64,000 bases of DNA from Gallionella sp. (lineage in GTDB: Bacteria; Pseudomonadota; Gammaproteobacteria; Burkholderiales; Gallionellaceae), in assembly GCA_028710525.1 (NCBI GenBank), contig JAQTTY010000001.1, positions 371,143 to 435,142 on the forward strand, in the 5' to 3' direction. Positions 18,219 to 27,800 of this stretch are shown one piece after another; position 1 is the first letter of the stretch, and every line of letters begins with the position of its first letter. Below the pieces are notes generated by a model. That model was not told the origin of the DNA, did no database searches, and saw only the letters and a list, made by a program, of their open reading frames with translations. A program made the translations under genes and the position numbers.

Positions 18219-19184
18219 TCATGCCTTAATCAAACCATATAAGGCCAAGCGGCGTAGGCATTCGGCTTTATGAGCTGTGCTGTTTTGCGGTGCAAGTTCA
18301 CCGTCAGGTAGACGCAAGCCGTAGCGCATCCCCTGTGCATCGGCATCCAGTACCCAACGTGTCAACACTTCCAATTTAGCTTCCATGCCTTGCTCGCCTA
18401 TCGCTGCCCAGTCCAGCCACAGATCTTGGCCCATTGGGGTGGAGAATTGCTTGACCTGCAAGCCTTGTTCGCGCGCCAGCGCTTTCCAAGCAATGCGGGG
18501 TAAGGCATCGCCAGCAACATAGTTGCGCAGCCCAGCAAAATCGTCGTCCCCTGATGCTGAGAGTTTGCCTGAGCCATCTGGAGATACTGATAAAGGTAAA
18601 GGTTGAGTAGGGGCGGGACGCGGATAGACCAGTGCGAGTACGTCGAAGTGGATATAGGTCCACGCGTGGAACATACCCAGTGGGAACTCGCTGTAAATCG
18701 TAAGACGATCGCTATCCAACCAGCCGCGACGAGTGGCTGGGATATCTAAATGCACCGGTGTCGCACTCTGTGCGGCGAGGTCGAATACGGTGCGATGGCC
18801 GGCATCGTCATGCAGATGGATCTGATACCGAGCCAGCGCGCTGGGATTGTCAAAATGGAATACGAAGCGTGCAGATTCTCCGGCGAACACCGGTGCGACA
18901 TGGCCCGCATGTATCTGCAAATGCGCTAGATTGCGGAAGGCATAAAGCAAAGACAGAAGCGCCATCATCGCAAGCAGAAAGGTCAGCACATAACCCAAAC
19001 TGAGGTTGTAATTGATGTCGCCTAATAGCATCACTACCAGCACGACTGCGAACATCAAGCCCTGTCGTGAGGGCAGGATGTAGACGCGGCGCTGGTTGAG
19101 CACCACCGTCCCCGTTTCTACGGTGCGGCGAAACGCCCAGTTACGGAAGGCTTGATGTGGTCTGGAGATCGATTTGGCGGCCAT
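18219..19184 (-). CDS. DUF58 domain-containing protein
   Basis: Two N-terminal TMs, YPRPAP, GDDDFAGLRNYVAGDALPRIAWKALAREQGLQVKQF typical of DUF58. Confidence 0.9.
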   Translation of the reverse strand: MAAKSISRPHQAFRNWAFRRTVETGTVVLNQRRVYILPSRQGLMFAVVLVVMLLGDINYNLSLGYVLTFLLAMMALLSLLYAFRNLAHLQIHAGHVAPVFAGESARFVFHFDNPSALARYQIHLHDDAGHRTVFDLAAQSATPVHLDIPATRRGWLDSDRLTIYSEFPLGMFHAWTYIHFDVLALVYPRPAPTQPLPLSVSPDGSGKLSASGDDDFAGLRNYVAGDALPRIAWKALAREQGLQVKQFSTPMGQDLWLDWAAIGEQGMEAKLEVLTRWVLDADAQGMRYGLRLPDGELAPQNSTAHKAECLRRLALYGLIKA

Positions 19185-19329
19185 GTTCTATGTTAAACCA
19201 CACACAGTGTAAGTCAGTCGGACTAGTTCAGACTTTTTTATAGAAGCTCTGCAAGATTGTGCAGTGTAGCCATACATGCACAGTCTTCATTAAGTTTCCG
19301 TTGGCAAACGAAGTGACGGGAGCAAGGTG

Positions 19330-20247
19330 TTAGGGGATGGCTACGGCTGTGATTAACTCACGTGCAAGTGTGTCGTCATGGGAAGGTTGGCTGTCTTGGG
19401 TCTTCTGCAATCTGTGGCTAGCGACGCCGGGCAACACCGCCTGCACGTCTTCAGGAATGACTGCGTCGCGACCGTCTAATAAAGCCCAAGCACGAGCTGC
19501 GGCGAGTAGGGCAAGTCCGGCGCGTGGTGAGAGACCGTGCTCATAGTTGGCCGACTCACGAGTATGTTTGAGTATGGCTTGTACGTAATCGAGCAGAGGC
19601 TCAGAGACATAGACTTCCTGTACGCGCTTTTGCAATGCCAGCAACTCTGAGAGTTCCATCTGTGGGCGGAGTCGCGCCACCAGTTCGCGTCTATCTACAC
19701 CAGACAAAAGTCCGCGTTCCGCCTGAGCATCGGGATAGCCAAGTTGGATGCGCATCAAAAAGCGATCCAGCTGCGATTCGGGCAAAGGGAAGGTGCCGAT
19801 CTGGTGCGAGGGATTCTGCGTGGCGATGACGAAGAACGGCACGGGTAGGGCGCGCGTTACACCCTCTATGGTCACCTGTTGCTCTTCCATCGCTTCTAGT
19901 AAGGCGCTCTGTGCTTTCGGTGTGGCGCGGTTCACTTCGTCGGCAAGGATCATCTGCGCGAAGATGGGGCCGGGGTGGAACTTGAAATCCGCCGTGTCAC
20001 GTTGGTAGACCGACACGCCCAGTATGTCGGCGGGCAAGAGGTCGCTGGTGAATTGGATACGCTGGAACTGCAACCCTAAGCTACGCGCCAGCACATGCGC
20101 CAGCGTGGTTTTGCCCACGCCAGGCAGATCTTCGATGAGCAGATGCCCGCGCGCCAGCAGGCAAGCCAAGGCATAACGTATCTGCATGGGCTTGCCGACG
20201 ATGACTTGTTCGGTCTGCTGGATGACTCTGTGGAGTGGTTGGCTCAT
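19330..20247 (-). CDS. MoxR family AAA+ ATPase
   Basis: LIEDLPGVGKTTLA, LLPADILGVSVY, GPIFAQMILADEVNRATPKAQSALLEAMEEQQVT, FVIATQNP; starts at MSQPLHRVIQQ. Confidence 0.94.
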   Translation of the reverse strand: MSQPLHRVIQQTEQVIVGKPMQIRYALACLLARGHLLIEDLPGVGKTTLAHVLARSLGLQFQRIQFTSDLLPADILGVSVYQRDTADFKFHPGPIFAQMILADEVNRATPKAQSALLEAMEEQQVTIEGVTRALPVPFFVIATQNPSHQIGTFPLPESQLDRFLMRIQLGYPDAQAERGLLSGVDRRELVARLRPQMELSELLALQKRVQEVYVSEPLLDYVQAILKHTRESANYEHGLSPRAGLALLAAARAWALLDGRDAVIPEDVQAVLPGVASHRLQKTQDSQPSHDDTLARELITAVAIP

Positions 20248-20330
20248 GGTTTGGAAATGGTGAGTGGGTAGTGGGAATGGTGAGTCGGAGTGCGGTGGTT
20301 TTCCCATTTACCACTCACCACTTTGTGTTG

Positions 20331-20699
20331 TTACAGCATGATGGCCGCGACCACCTTGCGATCTTCGGCGACTAGGATGTTGTAGGTGCGGCAGGCTGCT
20401 GGCGTGTCCATGAACTCTACACCTATTCCCAGATCGGTCAGGGCGCGATACAGGCGCGGATGAGCGAAACGCTGTTGGGTACCTGTGCCTATCAGTACTA
20501 CATCGGGCTTGAAGGGCAGAAAATACTTGAAATGGCTCTCGTCCAGTGCGTCGAAATCCGCTACCAGCCAGTCTTCGCGTACTTCTTGAGCATCCACCAC
20601 GATGTTGTGGTCATAGGGAACACGATTGACCATCACATGGTCTGCGTCGTGCGCGGTAAACATCTTGGTTTCACCCAGATTGGCTTGGTGTAGTTTCAA
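20331..20699 (-). CDS. Mth938-like (DUF498) domain protein
   Basis: LPFKPDVVLIGTGTQQRFAHPRLYRALTDLGIGVEFMDTPAACRTYNILVAEDRKVVAAIML. Confidence 0.85.
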   Translation of the reverse strand: MKLHQANLGETKMFTAHDADHVMVNRVPYDHNIVVDAQEVREDWLVADFDALDESHFKYFLPFKPDVVLIGTGTQQRFAHPRLYRALTDLGIGVEFMDTPAACRTYNILVAEDRKVVAAIML

Positions 20700-20838
20700 A
20701 ACAGTGTCTCCATTTGCTGTGTCACGGTTGCACAGGTAAAATCGCGCCCTTTCGCATGAAACAAGAAGAAGTGTAGCAACTATGTTTCATGGGAAGGCCC
20801 ATTGCGGGCTCACTAAATTCAAATCGGATTCTAACATC

Positions 20839-22068
20839 GTGAAACCCATACTGAAATCGACCAAGCTTTCCAACGTGTGCTACGACATTCGCGGCCCAGT
20901 GATGGAGCGCGCCAAGCAGATGGAAGAAGAAGGCCAGCGCATCATCAAGCTGAACATCGGTAACCTTGCCCCGTTCGGCTTCGAAGCACCCGAAGAAGTG
21001 CAGCAGGACGTGATCCTGAATCTGCCCAATTCCTCCGGCTATTCCGACTCCAAGGGCATGTTCGCGGCGCGTAAAGCCATCATGCATTACTGCCAGTCTA
21101 AGAAGATCATGGGCGTGGGGCTGGATGATATCTATATCGGTAACGGCGCGTCCGAGCTGATCGTGATGGCGATGCAGGGTTTGCTCAACACTGGCGACGA
21201 AGTGCTGGTGCCCGCACCGGACTATCCGTTGTGGACGGCTGCAGTGACGTTGGCGGGCGGTACGCCCAAGCATTACTTGTGCGACGAGGATAACGGGTGG
21301 AATCCGAATCTGGCGGATATGAGAGCCAAAATCACGCCGAATACGCGCGCCATCGTGGTCATCAACCCGAACAATCCAACTGGCGCTTTGTATTCCAACG
21401 AAGTGTTGTTGGAGATTATCCAGATCGCTCGTGAGCACCAACTCATCATCTTCGCTGACGAGATCTACGACAAAGTGTTGTACGACGGTGCGGTGCACAC
21501 TTCTATGGCGGCGCTGGCAGATGATGTGCTGTTCGTGACTATGAACGGCTTGTCTAAGAACTATAGGGCATGCGGTTATCGCGCTGGTTGGATGGTGGTG
21601 TCCGGCCTGAAGAAACATGCGCAGGATTACATCAACGGTCTGACCATCTTGGCTTCGATGCGCTTGTGCTCGAATGTGCCAGGACAGTTCGCCATCCAGA
21701 CCGCACTGGGTGGTTACCAGAGCATCAATGATCTGGTCGCACCCGGTGGCCGTCTCTGTCGTCAACGTGACCTTGCTTACGATTTGCTCACCGCGATACC
21801 CGGTGTGACGTGTGTAAAGCCTAAGGCAGCGCTCTATCTGTTCCCGCGCTTGGACCCGAAGGTATACCCAATCGAGAATGATCAGCAGTTCATCTTGGAA
21901 TTACTGGAAGCCGAAAAGGTATTGGTGGTGCAGGGCAGCGGTTTCAATTGGAAGTCACCAGACCATATCCGTGTGGTGTTCCTGCCCAACACGGACGATC
22001 TGATCGACGCTATCGGACGTATTGCGCGTTTCCTAGAGCATTACCGCAAGAAGTTCGGCACGAATTAA
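20839..22068 (+). CDS. Pyridoxal phosphate-dependent aminotransferase (AlaA-like)
   Basis: IKLNIGNLAPFGFEAPEE, VVINPNNPTGALYSNEVL, FADEIYDKVLYDGA, NGLSKNYRACGYRAGWMV; probable GTG start at 20839. Confidence 0.9.
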   Translation: MKPILKSTKLSNVCYDIRGPVMERAKQMEEEGQRIIKLNIGNLAPFGFEAPEEVQQDVILNLPNSSGYSDSKGMFAARKAIMHYCQSKKIMGVGLDDIYIGNGASELIVMAMQGLLNTGDEVLVPAPDYPLWTAAVTLAGGTPKHYLCDEDNGWNPNLADMRAKITPNTRAIVVINPNNPTGALYSNEVLLEIIQIAREHQLIIFADEIYDKVLYDGAVHTSMAALADDVLFVTMNGLSKNYRACGYRAGWMVVSGLKKHAQDYINGLTILASMRLCSNVPGQFAIQTALGGYQSINDLVAPGGRLCRQRDLAYDLLTAIPGVTCVKPKAALYLFPRLDPKVYPIENDQQFILELLEAEKVLVVQGSGFNWKSPDHIRVVFLPNTDDLIDAIGRIARFLEHYRKKFGTN

Positions 22069-22150
22069 TCGCGTGAGCAGGGATGGGTAAATACTTAAGC
22101 TCATCCCATCGCTGCATTGCACCTTACATCTTTAACCTTGAACAGAAGAA

Positions 22151-23476
22151 ATGACTATGAACGCTAAGCCCATCAACGTAGGACTCCTCGGTATCGGCAC
22201 AGTCGGCGGCGGCACATTCACCGTATTGCAGCGTAACGCTGAAGAGATCGCGCGCCGCGCCGGCCGTCCCATACGCATCACCGTGGTGGCGGATCGCAAC
22301 GTCGAGTTGGCGAAAAAGGTCACGGGTGGTACTTGTCGTGTGACCGACGATGCGTTTGCCGTTGTCGCAGATCCTGAAGTGGATATCGTCGTCGAACTGA
22401 TCGGCGGCTACGGCGTGGCCAAAGAGCTGGTGCTCAAAGCGATTGCCAATGGCAAGCATGTGGTCACCGCAAACAAAGCGTTGTTGGCCACACATGGCAA
22501 CGAGATCTTCAAAGCCGCGCAGGACAAGGGCGTGATGGTCGCGTTCGAAGCGGCGGTGGCGGGCGGTATCCCCATCATCAAGGCGGTACGTGAAGGCCTG
22601 ACCGCCAACCGTATCGAGTGGATCGCCGGCATCATCAATGGCACCACCAACTTCATCTTGTCCGAGATGCGCGACAAGGGCTTGAGTTTCGACACCGTAC
22701 TCAAAGAAGCGCAGCGTCTGGGTTACGCAGAAGCTGATCCAACCTTCGATATCGAAGGCGTGGACGCGGCACACAAAATCACCTTGCTCGCCTCGCTGGC
22801 GTTCGGCATTCCTGTGCAGTTCGACAAAGCGCATATCGAAGGCATCTCCAAGCTCGACGCCATCGACATCAAATATGCCGAGCAATTGGGCTACCGCATC
22901 AAACTGTTGGGCATCGCCAAGCGCACAGCCGAAGGTGTGGAGCTGCGCGTGCATCCGACTTTGATTCCGAGCAAACGTCTGATCGCCAATGTGGAAGGTG
23001 CGATGAATGCGGTGCTGGTGCAGGGCGACGCAGTGGGGGCGACCTTGTATTACGGCAAGGGCGCTGGTGCTGAGCCGACTGCCAGCGCGGTGATCGCCGA
23101 CTTGGTGGACGTGACGCGCATGCACACTGCCGACCCGCTCAATCGCGTGCCGCATCTGGCCTTCCAACCAAACGCCATGGCCGACCTGAAGATGCTGCCT
23201 ATCAGTGAGGTGCAGACCAGCTACTACCTGCGTCTGCGCGTGCAAGACAAACCCGGTGTGCTGGCCGACATCACGCGTATCCTGGCGGATGAACAAATCT
23301 CTATCGATGCCGTCATCCAGAAAGAACCGGGCGAAGGTGAAGACCAAGCCGATCTGATTATGCTCACCCACCTGACCCGTGAGAAACGCATCGATGCCGC
23401 GATTGCGAAAATTGAAGCATTGGGCGTGGTGGCGGGTAAGGTCACCAAGCTGCGGATGGAAGAGCTTGGGAAATAA
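22151..23476 (+). CDS. hom: Homoserine dehydrogenase
   Basis: NVGLLGIGTVGGGTF, NKALLATHGNEI, GGIPIIKAVREGLTANRIEWIAGIINGTTNFILSEM, C-terminal ACT domain. Confidence 0.96.
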   Translation: MTMNAKPINVGLLGIGTVGGGTFTVLQRNAEEIARRAGRPIRITVVADRNVELAKKVTGGTCRVTDDAFAVVADPEVDIVVELIGGYGVAKELVLKAIANGKHVVTANKALLATHGNEIFKAAQDKGVMVAFEAAVAGGIPIIKAVREGLTANRIEWIAGIINGTTNFILSEMRDKGLSFDTVLKEAQRLGYAEADPTFDIEGVDAAHKITLLASLAFGIPVQFDKAHIEGISKLDAIDIKYAEQLGYRIKLLGIAKRTAEGVELRVHPTLIPSKRLIANVEGAMNAVLVQGDAVGATLYYGKGAGAEPTASAVIADLVDVTRMHTADPLNRVPHLAFQPNAMADLKMLPISEVQTSYYLRLRVQDKPGVLADITRILADEQISIDAVIQKEPGEGEDQADLIMLTHLTREKRIDAAIAKIEALGVVAGKVTKLRMEELGK

Positions 23477-23477
23477 A

Positions 23478-23591
23478 TTGATAATCTGCGAAGTGGTTGA
23501 ATACGGAACAAATAGTCAGCGTACTGCTAGAAACAGGCGTAATTTTAAGTGGCGCATTGAAGATGTTTACTACACAGGTATCCGTCAATGA
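23478..23591 (+). CDS. Possible small 37-aa ORF overlapping the ATPase start
   Basis: TTG-initiated frame LIICEVVEYGTNSQRTARNRRNFKWRIEDVYYTGIRQ*, whose stop overlaps the ATPase ATG (ATGA). Confidence 0.25.
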   Translation: MIICEVVEYGTNSQRTARNRRNFKWRIEDVYYTGIRQ

Positions 23592-24688
23592 TTAAGAAAG
23601 TTTCCGATTGGAATCAGCTCTCCAGATTTGTGTTGCGAGGCTATAAATCTATAGCCGAGTGTGATATTGAACTTGGAAAACTGAACGTTCTGATTGGAGC
23701 TAACGGTGCAGGAAAATCCAATTTCATCGGTTTCTTTCGCTTGATTAATCGCATTCTGGATAATCAGCTTCAAGCATCTGTTGGAGATGCGGGCGGGCCG
23801 GATGCGCTACTGCATTTTGGCCGAAAAAAAACCGAAGAACTGCATGCGGAGATGTATTTCGGGCATAACGGCTACCAGTTTACGCTCAAGCCAACGCAAG
23901 ACAATCGCATGATGTTTGCGCATGAGGCTCTCTGGTGGGAGCAGCATGGGGATTGGCGTCCACATTCCGGTCATTTCGAGACCTACGTGGAAGAACAAAA
24001 AAAGAAAACCAAAATTTACGAATATGTAGTCCCCGCCATGCGTCGCTGGCGACTCTATCATTTCCATGACACAGGCCGTAGTGCTCTGGTCAAGCAGGTT
24101 CATGGCATCAATGACAATGAATATCTGCGCGATGATGCGCGTAACCTCGCGGCCTTCCTGTATCGCCTGAAGAATCATCACGAGGCTCATTACAAGCGCA
24201 TTGTCAAAGCCATTCAGTTAGTGGCGCCGTTCTTCGGCGACTTCCATCTGCGCCCCACTCTGGATAATTTGGAAAAAATCCAGCTTGAATGGACCGAGGC
24301 GGGGCAAGACATTCCGTTTACTGCTAGCGCTTTATCAGATGGGACTTTGCGTTTTATTTGCCTCGCTACGGTGTTGTTGCAACCTAATGAGTTTATGCCC
24401 GCCACCATTCTTATCGATGAGCCGGAATTGGGACTGCATCCCTTTGCAATTGCTGCTCTGGGTGGATTGATGAAATCTGCAGCTGGTAATCATCAGCTTA
24501 TCGTTTCTACCCAGTCTGTCGAGCTGGTCAATGAATTTGATGCTGACAATCTCGTTGTGGTCGACAAGCAAGGTGGTGCTTCAACCTTTAAACGCCTGAA
24601 TGGTGAGGAGTTGGCTGAATGGCTGGGCGACTACAGTCTAGGTGAATTGTGGAAGAAGAATCTGCTGGGCGGGAGGCCGACGCGATGA
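23588..24688 (+). CDS. AAA family ATPase (SMC/RecF-like, AAA_21-type), candidate defence ATPase
   Basis: LRGYKSIAECDIELGKLNVLIGANGAGKSNFIGFF (Walker A), ALSDGTLRFICLATVLLQP signature, TILIDEPELGLHPFAI (Walker B/D-loop), LIVSTQSVELVNEF. Confidence 0.9.
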   Translation: MIKKVSDWNQLSRFVLRGYKSIAECDIELGKLNVLIGANGAGKSNFIGFFRLINRILDNQLQASVGDAGGPDALLHFGRKKTEELHAEMYFGHNGYQFTLKPTQDNRMMFAHEALWWEQHGDWRPHSGHFETYVEEQKKKTKIYEYVVPAMRRWRLYHFHDTGRSALVKQVHGINDNEYLRDDARNLAAFLYRLKNHHEAHYKRIVKAIQLVAPFFGDFHLRPTLDNLEKIQLEWTEAGQDIPFTASALSDGTLRFICLATVLLQPNEFMPATILIDEPELGLHPFAIAALGGLMKSAAGNHQLIVSTQSVELVNEFDADNLVVVDKQGGASTFKRLNGEELAEWLGDYSLGELWKKNLLGGRPTR

Positions 24689-25356
24689 CCCGCGTTTACC
24701 TGCTGGTCGAAGGACAGACCGAGGAAGCATTTGTGCGCGAGTTGCTTGAGCCACATTACGCGCGTTTGGGTTTGTATCTCACCCCCATCATCGTTAGCAC
24801 TAGTCCGGGTTACAAAGGCGGCGTGGTGAGCTATGCCAAGATCAAACCTCAACTCCTGCGCTTGTGCAGACAGGATGCTGCCGCTCATGTCACCACGCTA
24901 TTCGACTTGTATGCCCTGCCGCAAGACTTTCCCGGCAAAGCCGATGCAGCATATCCATCAGCTGGCACGGGGCATATGAAAGCCTCATTTCTGGAGGCAC
25001 AACTGACGCAAGACATCGCTCAATCTAATTTCATCCCTAACTTGGTGGTGCATGAGTTTGAGGCATTATTATTCGTGGATACAAGAAAGTTTTCCGAGTG
25101 GGTTGATAACTACAAAATCGTGATTTCTTTGGGCGACCAGGCGCAGGATTATGAAACCCCAGAAGACATTAACGATAGCCCGAAAACGGCTCCCTCCAAG
25201 CGCATTCTGGCTGTCATGCCGAACTATCAAAAAACGTTCCATGGCCCTTTGATTGCTTGCGAAATCGGGCTGGATGCTATGCGAGGTGCTTGCCCACACT
25301 TTAATGAATGGTTGAAAAAACTGGATGCACTGTTGCCGTCTATGACAACGGCTTGA
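24685..25356 (+). CDS. DUF4276 family protein (Toprim-like)
   Basis: RVYLLVEGQTEEAFVRELLEPHY, VVSYAKIKPQLLRL, VTTLFDLYALPQDFPG, NLVVHEFEALLFVD; ATGA overlap with the upstream ATPase. Confidence 0.87.
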   Translation: MTRVYLLVEGQTEEAFVRELLEPHYARLGLYLTPIIVSTSPGYKGGVVSYAKIKPQLLRLCRQDAAAHVTTLFDLYALPQDFPGKADAAYPSAGTGHMKASFLEAQLTQDIAQSNFIPNLVVHEFEALLFVDTRKFSEWVDNYKIVISLGDQAQDYETPEDINDSPKTAPSKRILAVMPNYQKTFHGPLIACEIGLDAMRGACPHFNEWLKKLDALLPSMTTA

Positions 25357-25401
25357 GTTGGTGGCTTCCAGCTCGAAATACTTTTCGGATAAGGAATTTT
25401 A

Positions 25402-26853
25402 ATGAAATACATCTCCACACGCGGCAACGCGCCGGCCAAGACATTTACTGAAATCCTGTTGGGCGGTCTCGCACCCGATGGCGGGCTGTATCTGCCGGAA
25501 GAATATCCGCAGGTGACGCGTGCCGAGTTGGATGCTTGGCGCAAGCTGTCGTATGCCGATCTAGCGTTCGCGGTGTTGTCCAAGTTTGCGACCGATATTC
25601 CAGCCGCTGACCTGCAGGCCATTATCAGCAAGACTTACACCGCCGAGGTGTACAACAAGGGACGCGCGGATTCGGATTTCGAACAGATCACGCCGTTGCG
25701 CACACTTGAACCGGGCGTGCATATTCTAGAGTTGTCCAATGGACCGACGCTGGCCTTCAAGGACATGGCGATGCAGTTGCTGGGCAATCTGTTCGAGTAT
25801 GCGTTGGCTAAACAGCACGACGAGTTGAACATCCTCGGTGCGACTTCCGGTGACACCGGTTCGGCGGCGGAATATGCGATGCGCGGCAAGCGTGGCATCC
25901 GTGTATTTATGTTGTCACCTAACGGCAAGATGTCGGCCTTCCAGCGCGCGCAGATGTATTCGCTACAAGACCCCAACATCCACAACATCGCCGTCAACGG
26001 CATGTTCGATGACGCGCAAGACTTGGTGAAAGCCGTGTCCAACGACCACGCTTACAAGGCCGCGCACAAGATAGGCACGGTCAACTCCATCAACTGGGGC
26101 CGCGTGTCGGCGCAGATCGTGTATTACTTCAAAGGCTATTTCGCTGCCACACAATCGAATGACGAGCAGGTCGCGTTCTCGGTACCGTCAGGTAACTTTG
26201 GCAATATCTGCGCAGGCCACATCGCACGCATGATGGGTTTGCCTATCGGCCAACTGATCTTGGCGACTAACGAGAACGACGTGTTGGACGAGTTCTTTAC
26301 CACTGGTCAATACAAGCCGCGCGGTACGGCGCATACCTATGAGACCAGCAGCCCATCCATGGACATCAGCAAAGCGTCCAACTTTGAGCGCTTCGTGTTC
26401 GATCTGGTTGGACGCGATGGCGCCAAGGTGCGTGAGTTTTGGAGCAAGGTGGAAGCGGGCAGCGGGACGGCCGACAGCGTGGCTTTCGATATCCACCATA
26501 CCCCGTATTGGGATGCGTTGCAGCAGTTCCATTTCGCATCGGGCAAGAGCTCACATTACGACAGACTCAAGACCATACGTGGCATCTATGAAGAATATGG
26601 CGTGATGGTCGATCCTCACACTGCCGATGGCATCAAGGTCGGTATGGAGCAGCGTCGTCCTAATCTGCCGCTGATCTGTTTGGAGACTGCGTTGCCCGCA
26701 AAATTCGAAGAGACCATCGTCGAGGCGCTGTCATGCAAACCTGAACGCCCCGCAGCGTTGGAAGGCATAGAAGACTTACCACAACGCTGTGTGGTGATGG
26801 ATGCGGATGTGGTTAAACTTAAGGCCTACGTCAGCGCAAATATCACCCATTAG
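25402..26853 (+). CDS. thrC: Threonine synthase
   Basis: MKYISTRGNAPAKTFTEILLGGLAPDGGLYLPEEYP, LSNGPTLAFKDMAMQLLGNLFEY, LGATSGDTGSAAEYAMRGK. Confidence 0.97.
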   Translation: MKYISTRGNAPAKTFTEILLGGLAPDGGLYLPEEYPQVTRAELDAWRKLSYADLAFAVLSKFATDIPAADLQAIISKTYTAEVYNKGRADSDFEQITPLRTLEPGVHILELSNGPTLAFKDMAMQLLGNLFEYALAKQHDELNILGATSGDTGSAAEYAMRGKRGIRVFMLSPNGKMSAFQRAQMYSLQDPNIHNIAVNGMFDDAQDLVKAVSNDHAYKAAHKIGTVNSINWGRVSAQIVYYFKGYFAATQSNDEQVAFSVPSGNFGNICAGHIARMMGLPIGQLILATNENDVLDEFFTTGQYKPRGTAHTYETSSPSMDISKASNFERFVFDLVGRDGAKVREFWSKVEAGSGTADSVAFDIHHTPYWDALQQFHFASGKSSHYDRLKTIRGIYEEYGVMVDPHTADGIKVGMEQRRPNLPLICLETALPAKFEETIVEALSCKPERPAALEGIEDLPQRCVVMDADVVKLKAYVSANITH

Positions 26854-26878
26854 TTGTAGCTCATCTTAGGGCAGGAAT

Positions 26879-27784
26879 ATGAATAACCTTATCTTGCTCA
26901 TCTTATGTTTTATTGCTGGCATGCTGTTGCGTTGGGGCAAGCGTATGCCGGACAACGCTTCGGCTACGCTCAACAGTTTCATCATCCATGTGTCGCTACC
27001 CGCGCTGACGCTGCTGTATATCCATCAGCTCAAGCTCTCGGCGGATGTGGCTTTGATCGGTCTGATGGCTTGGTTGTTGTTCGCGCTCTCGGCAGGATTT
27101 TTCTGGGTGGTGGGTCGTTGGCTTAACTTGCCGCGTGGGACGACAGGCGCACTTATATTGGTCGGTGGTTTGGGCAACACCTCGTTCTTTGGTTTGCCCA
27201 TGGTCGAGGCTTTCTATGGCAAGGCGGGTTTGACCACGGCCATCATCGCAGACCAGTTGGGTTCCTTCTTCGTGCTGTCCATACTGGGTATCACCGTGGC
27301 GGGTTTGTATTCCTCGGGTAGGCCTTCGGCGACGCAGATACTCAAACGCATCGCCTTATTCCCACCCTTCATCTCGCTGCTGATCGCGCTGATGCTGATC
27401 CCCATAGAGTACGCGGAATGGTTCACGGTATTGCTCAAGCGCTTGGGTGATACCTTGGCGCCTATGGCCTTGCTCTCGGTCGGGCTGCAACTGCGCCCAC
27501 GTCAGGTGTTGAGTAACGCGCGTAATTTGGCCTTAGGGTTAGGCTTCAAATTGGTATTGGCCCCGCTGGTGATCTATATCATCTATGTAGAGTTGCTGGG
27601 GGCGCACGGCCCGACCATGCAAGTGGTGCTGTTCGAGGCGGCTATGCCCCCCATGATCACCGCCGCTATCGTCGCTACCGAGCACGACCTCGATCCGCAA
27701 TTCGCCACGCTGATGGTGGCGGTAGGCTTGGTGATCTCTTTTGTGACGCTCACCGGATGGTGGTGGGTACTGCAAGGTGTTTGA
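26879..27784 (+). CDS. AEC family (auxin efflux carrier-like) transporter
   Basis: Ten-TM pattern, NSFIIHVSLPALTLLYIHQL, GNTSFFGLPMVEAFYG, FEAAMPPMITAAIVA. Confidence 0.87.
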   Translation: MNNLILLILCFIAGMLLRWGKRMPDNASATLNSFIIHVSLPALTLLYIHQLKLSADVALIGLMAWLLFALSAGFFWVVGRWLNLPRGTTGALILVGGLGNTSFFGLPMVEAFYGKAGLTTAIIADQLGSFFVLSILGITVAGLYSSGRPSATQILKRIALFPPFISLLIALMLIPIEYAEWFTVLLKRLGDTLAPMALLSVGLQLRPRQVLSNARNLALGLGFKLVLAPLVIYIIYVELLGAHGPTMQVVLFEAAMPPMITAAIVATEHDLDPQFATLMVAVGLVISFVTLTGWWWVLQGV

Positions 27785-27800
27785 AGTTCCGCAGTCCGAA

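Noticed and set aside
20722-21765. 347-aa minus-strand ORF opposite the aminotransferase gene
   Set aside because: Antisense to a strongly supported PLP aminotransferase; composition typical of codon-bias shadow ORFs
22124-23371. 415-aa minus-strand ORF opposite hom
   Set aside because: Shadow ORF: His/Gln/Val-rich low-information translation fully antisense to a confident homoserine dehydrogenase
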